Shown: in pieces, positions 63,101 to 64,000 of the stretch
How the letters are laid out: the number at the start of each line of letters is the position of its first letter
Numbering within the stretch: the stretch's first letter is position 1
Source: Lewinellaceae bacterium
Lineage (GTDB): Bacteria; Bacteroidota; Bacteroidia; Chitinophagales; Saprospiraceae
Length of the DNA stretch: 64,000 nucleotides
Assembly (NCBI GenBank): GCA_016719605.1
Contig: JADJYW010000001.1
Location: forward strand, 620,001-684,000
Direction of reading: 5' to 3'
Program-made: the position numbers and the translations under genes
The notes under the pieces: generated by a model
What the model was told of the DNA's origin: nothing
The model's database searches: none
What the model saw: only the letters and a program-made list of their open reading frames with translations

Positions 63101-63411
63101 CGTATGATATCGCACGCCGTCTGAACGCCGTCGGCCTGCAACTCAACGGCGACGCCACCCGTGCCCGCCGCGAGTTTGAAACCGCGCCCGCCATCAACGG
63201 CCGGGTCGGCTTGCTGGAGTACAGCATGTGGAACACCACCAGCGCACCCACACAAACCTTCGAGGAAAACTACCGCATCGCAACCAAACAGTTTGGCCCC
63301 GTGCTGGATGAACTGAAGGCCATTGCCCGGGAAATAGAAACCATCAACTCGGCTCTGGAGCAGGGCGGCGCGCCCGCTACGCCGGGCCGGTGGCCGGACT
63401 GGAGAGGGTAG
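60118..63411 (+). CDS. Secreted Asp-box (BNR/VPS10-like) beta-propeller protein
   Basis: A 1097-residue exported protein. ATG at 60118 precedes the signal peptide MRHFFFLLCFSLILTPLFAQ. From about residue 45 to 760 it is made of Asp-box repeats, for example KSEDGGKTWKN, KSTDGGETWTC, KSTDGGVTWKK, RSTDRGASWTK and SPDGGENWVQ, typical of sortilin/VPS10-like ten-bladed propellers. Bacteroidota homologues are often labelled glycosyl hydrolase, but no catalytic residues can be assigned. The C-terminal 330 residues hold a Lys-rich stretch, an Ig-like part (GLKRIVWDFRYNPAAP) and a helical end. No T9SS sorting domain is evident, so the protein may stay periplasmic. Confidence 0.9.
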   Translation: MRHFFFLLCFSLILTPLFAQKKDEPKDKKTEKPALLTPATYNGLSFRSIGPAVTSGRISDFAVNPRNPAEYFVAVSSGGVWKTVNAGTTYTPVFDGQGSYSIGCVVLDPANSSVVWVGTGENNNQRSVAYGDGIYKSEDGGKTWKNKGLKTSEHIANIVVDPTNPNTVYVAAYGPVWSDGGERGVYKSTDGGETWTCIKSVSAYTGCNNLVMDPRDPRVLYAAFHQRQRKVFTYIGGGPESALFKSTDGGVTWKKLEGGLPGGEVGRIGIDVSPANPDYVYAVVEAGDKKGGIYRSTDRGASWTKMSDTYTSGNYYQELNCDPKNPDRIFITDVYYKYSDDGGKTVRNLSELNKHIDNHCIWIDPNDTDHLRVGCDGGVYESWDFAKTWEFKHNLPVTQFYKVSTDNAFPFYHIHGGTQDNLSLGGPSRSTSANGIPNSDWYVTSTGDGFETQVDPFNPDIIYAQSQYGGLVRFDRKSGEMLPIQPQPGENEPGYRWNWDAPLTISNHSPSRLYFGANMVFRTDDRGNSWRTISPDLSRGVDRNTFEIMGKVWSVDAIAKNGSTDIYGQTTSIAESILDENMLWAGTDDGLLWVTRNAGQSWEKMDNLPGVPERSYVHQVIASRFDNNTAYVCFNHHRYGDFKPYLLKTADGGKTWKSIAATLPERGSVYTIAEDHIDRNLLFCGTEFGVFFSPDGGENWVQLKSGLPTIAVRDIEIQRRENDLVLGTFGRGFYVLDDYSPLRNLQPETFEKSANIFPVKDSWMFIPNKPLGLRDKGHLGSSYYAAANPPVGAVFTYWLKDDIKTLKTKRQEAEKAKFEKKETVQYPDMEALRKEDEQPEPYLLFTVTDAAGDVVRHIKTGAGKGLKRIVWDFRYNPAAPVTNRRTIAPDQLFGSPDQGHLALPGQYSVTLHQYEDGVLTPVVGPVQFTVKSLNNATLPASDKQAYLDFCKKVSRLRKAVSAAGNIRNDLNTTLGHIQTALLDMPAPPQDLLKKTYDIARRLNAVGLQLNGDATRARREFETAPAINGRVGLLEYSMWNTTSAPTQTFEENYRIATKQFGPVLDELKAIAREIETINSALEQGGAPATPGRWPDWRG

Positions 63412-63603
63412 GGCGGCAAATTAGCAAGGGGACAGCCTGGCCTTTTCACCTGGGGTATGCACACCAATGGAGGGCTCGGGCATACGGGTTGGGTGTATCG
63501 GCGCAGGTTGTTCGACGCGTGATTTGACAATGTTTATTGGGCAAAAACGGGAAATGGGGGACTTTGTGGGAGAAAACCTTAGTTTTGTAAAAAATAAAGG
63601 TCT

Positions 63604-64000
63604 ATGCTACGTTCCGCTACCCTCCTCCTTTTCACCGTGCTTCTCCACCTCTCCGTTTTGGGGGGGCTTCGCGCCCAATGCCAAATCACTACCCTGCCCT
63701 ACGGCGTGGTGCAAACCGACATCAACCGGGGCCAAAAAATCATTCCCACGCAAGACGGCCACTTCGTGATTGCCGGCGTTTGGAACGACGAGGCATTTCT
63801 CCTGAAAGTGAATGCGCAAGGGCAGCAAGTGGCATTGAAAAAATTTGGGGCCGACATCACCGGCACCTCCTCCTTCCGGGATGTGGTGGAAACCGCCGAT
63901 GGCGGTTTTGTAGCCGTAGGTGAATGCCTCAACTGCGTTGTGCCCGATGATGCGCTGGCCAAAGTGGTGGCAATAAAAACCGATGCCAGCCTCAACCTCG
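63604..64000 (+). CDS. Secreted protein with propeller-like repeats, N-terminal part (runs off right edge)
   Basis: The 132 visible residues start with a signal peptide (MLRSATLLLFTVLLHLSVL...LRAQ). Repeats of the type IIPTQDGHFVIAGVWNDEAF, VETADGGFVAVGECLNC and KVVAIKTDASL follow. This (T/D)GGF-VAVG pattern is common in large T9SS cargo proteins that form beta-propellers of unknown function. The frame is open to the edge, so length and any sorting domain are outside. It is 192 bp downstream of the Asp-box protein, probably with its own promoter. Confidence 0.75.
   Translation, partial: MLRSATLLLFTVLLHLSVLGGLRAQCQITTLPYGVVQTDINRGQKIIPTQDGHFVIAGVWNDEAFLLKVNAQGQQVALKKFGADITGTSSFRDVVETADGGFVAVGECLNCVVPDDALAKVVAIKTDASLNL

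Noticed and set aside
60052..63255. Minus-strand open frame of over 1000 residues opposite the Asp-box protein
   Set aside because: Antisense to a clear beta-propeller gene with signal peptide; the translation is low-complexity Val/Ala/Gly-rich.

Overview
The window is chromosomal DNA of a Bacteroidota bacterium, most likely from the Saprospiria/Chitinophagia side of the phylum. The support is: four secreted multidomain proteins with type IX secretion (T9SS) C-terminal sorting domains (type A and type B), TonB receptors with a carboxypeptidase-like N-terminal domain, lineage-typical DUF4293, VF530 and DHOase variants, and -7 promoter boxes of the form TAnnTTTG. Coding is dense and GC-rich, with short AT-rich gaps that carry many dispersed repeats.

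Left part (1-20.2 kb): an edge-truncated DUF1800 gene, a T9SS type A protein, an ABM-domain monooxygenase, branched-chain aminotransferase ilvE, fabD, YqgE, an RsmB/NOP rRNA methyltransferase, a cold-shock protein, a giant repeat adhesin with a T9SS type B tail, DUF4293, a diacylglycerol-kinase-like lipid kinase and a TonB receptor. Middle left (20.2-28.1 kb): tRNA-Cys with a clear terminator, a helicase IV-like UvrD protein with an inserted nuclease-like domain, a MITE-like element, a TPP-riboswitch-controlled TonB receptor (thiamine uptake) beside a NadR-like kinase, and era. Middle (28.1-36.2 kb): dihydroorotase, an M20 dipeptidase, an FKBP isomerase, and a signalling block of an M50 protease, two histidine kinases and one OmpR-type regulator. 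Right middle (36.2-51.4 kb): a second giant PKD/Ig-like T9SS protein, a methyltransferase, a VF530 DNA-binding protein, a XisH-XisI pair, an AspT-type transporter, a T9SS-tailed esterase, holA, a LysM protein and Mrp. Right (51.5-64 kb): a 1010-residue coiled coil built from 40-residue units, a GT-C glycosyltransferase, folE and queD (pterin block), a LytS/LytTR two-component pair bracketed by two inverted copies of one 182-bp MITE, a large Asp-box beta-propeller protein and the start of another secreted protein.

Two things stand out. First, eight genes are interrupted by single-base indels in short homopolymers (ilvE, both giant adhesins, the 26.5-kb hypothetical, FKBP, probably the 42.5-kb methyltransferase, the esterase and the coiled coil). 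In seven the continuing frame is unmistakable. The pattern looks more like uncorrected long-read error than gene decay, so I annotate the restored genes and give the position of each break. Second, small non-coding repeats are unusually rich: two MITE types, REP-like palindromes, and 7-, 8- and 15-bp minisatellites at gene ends and once inside a signal-peptide-proximal coding region. No phage, IS transposase, integrase or CRISPR array was seen.
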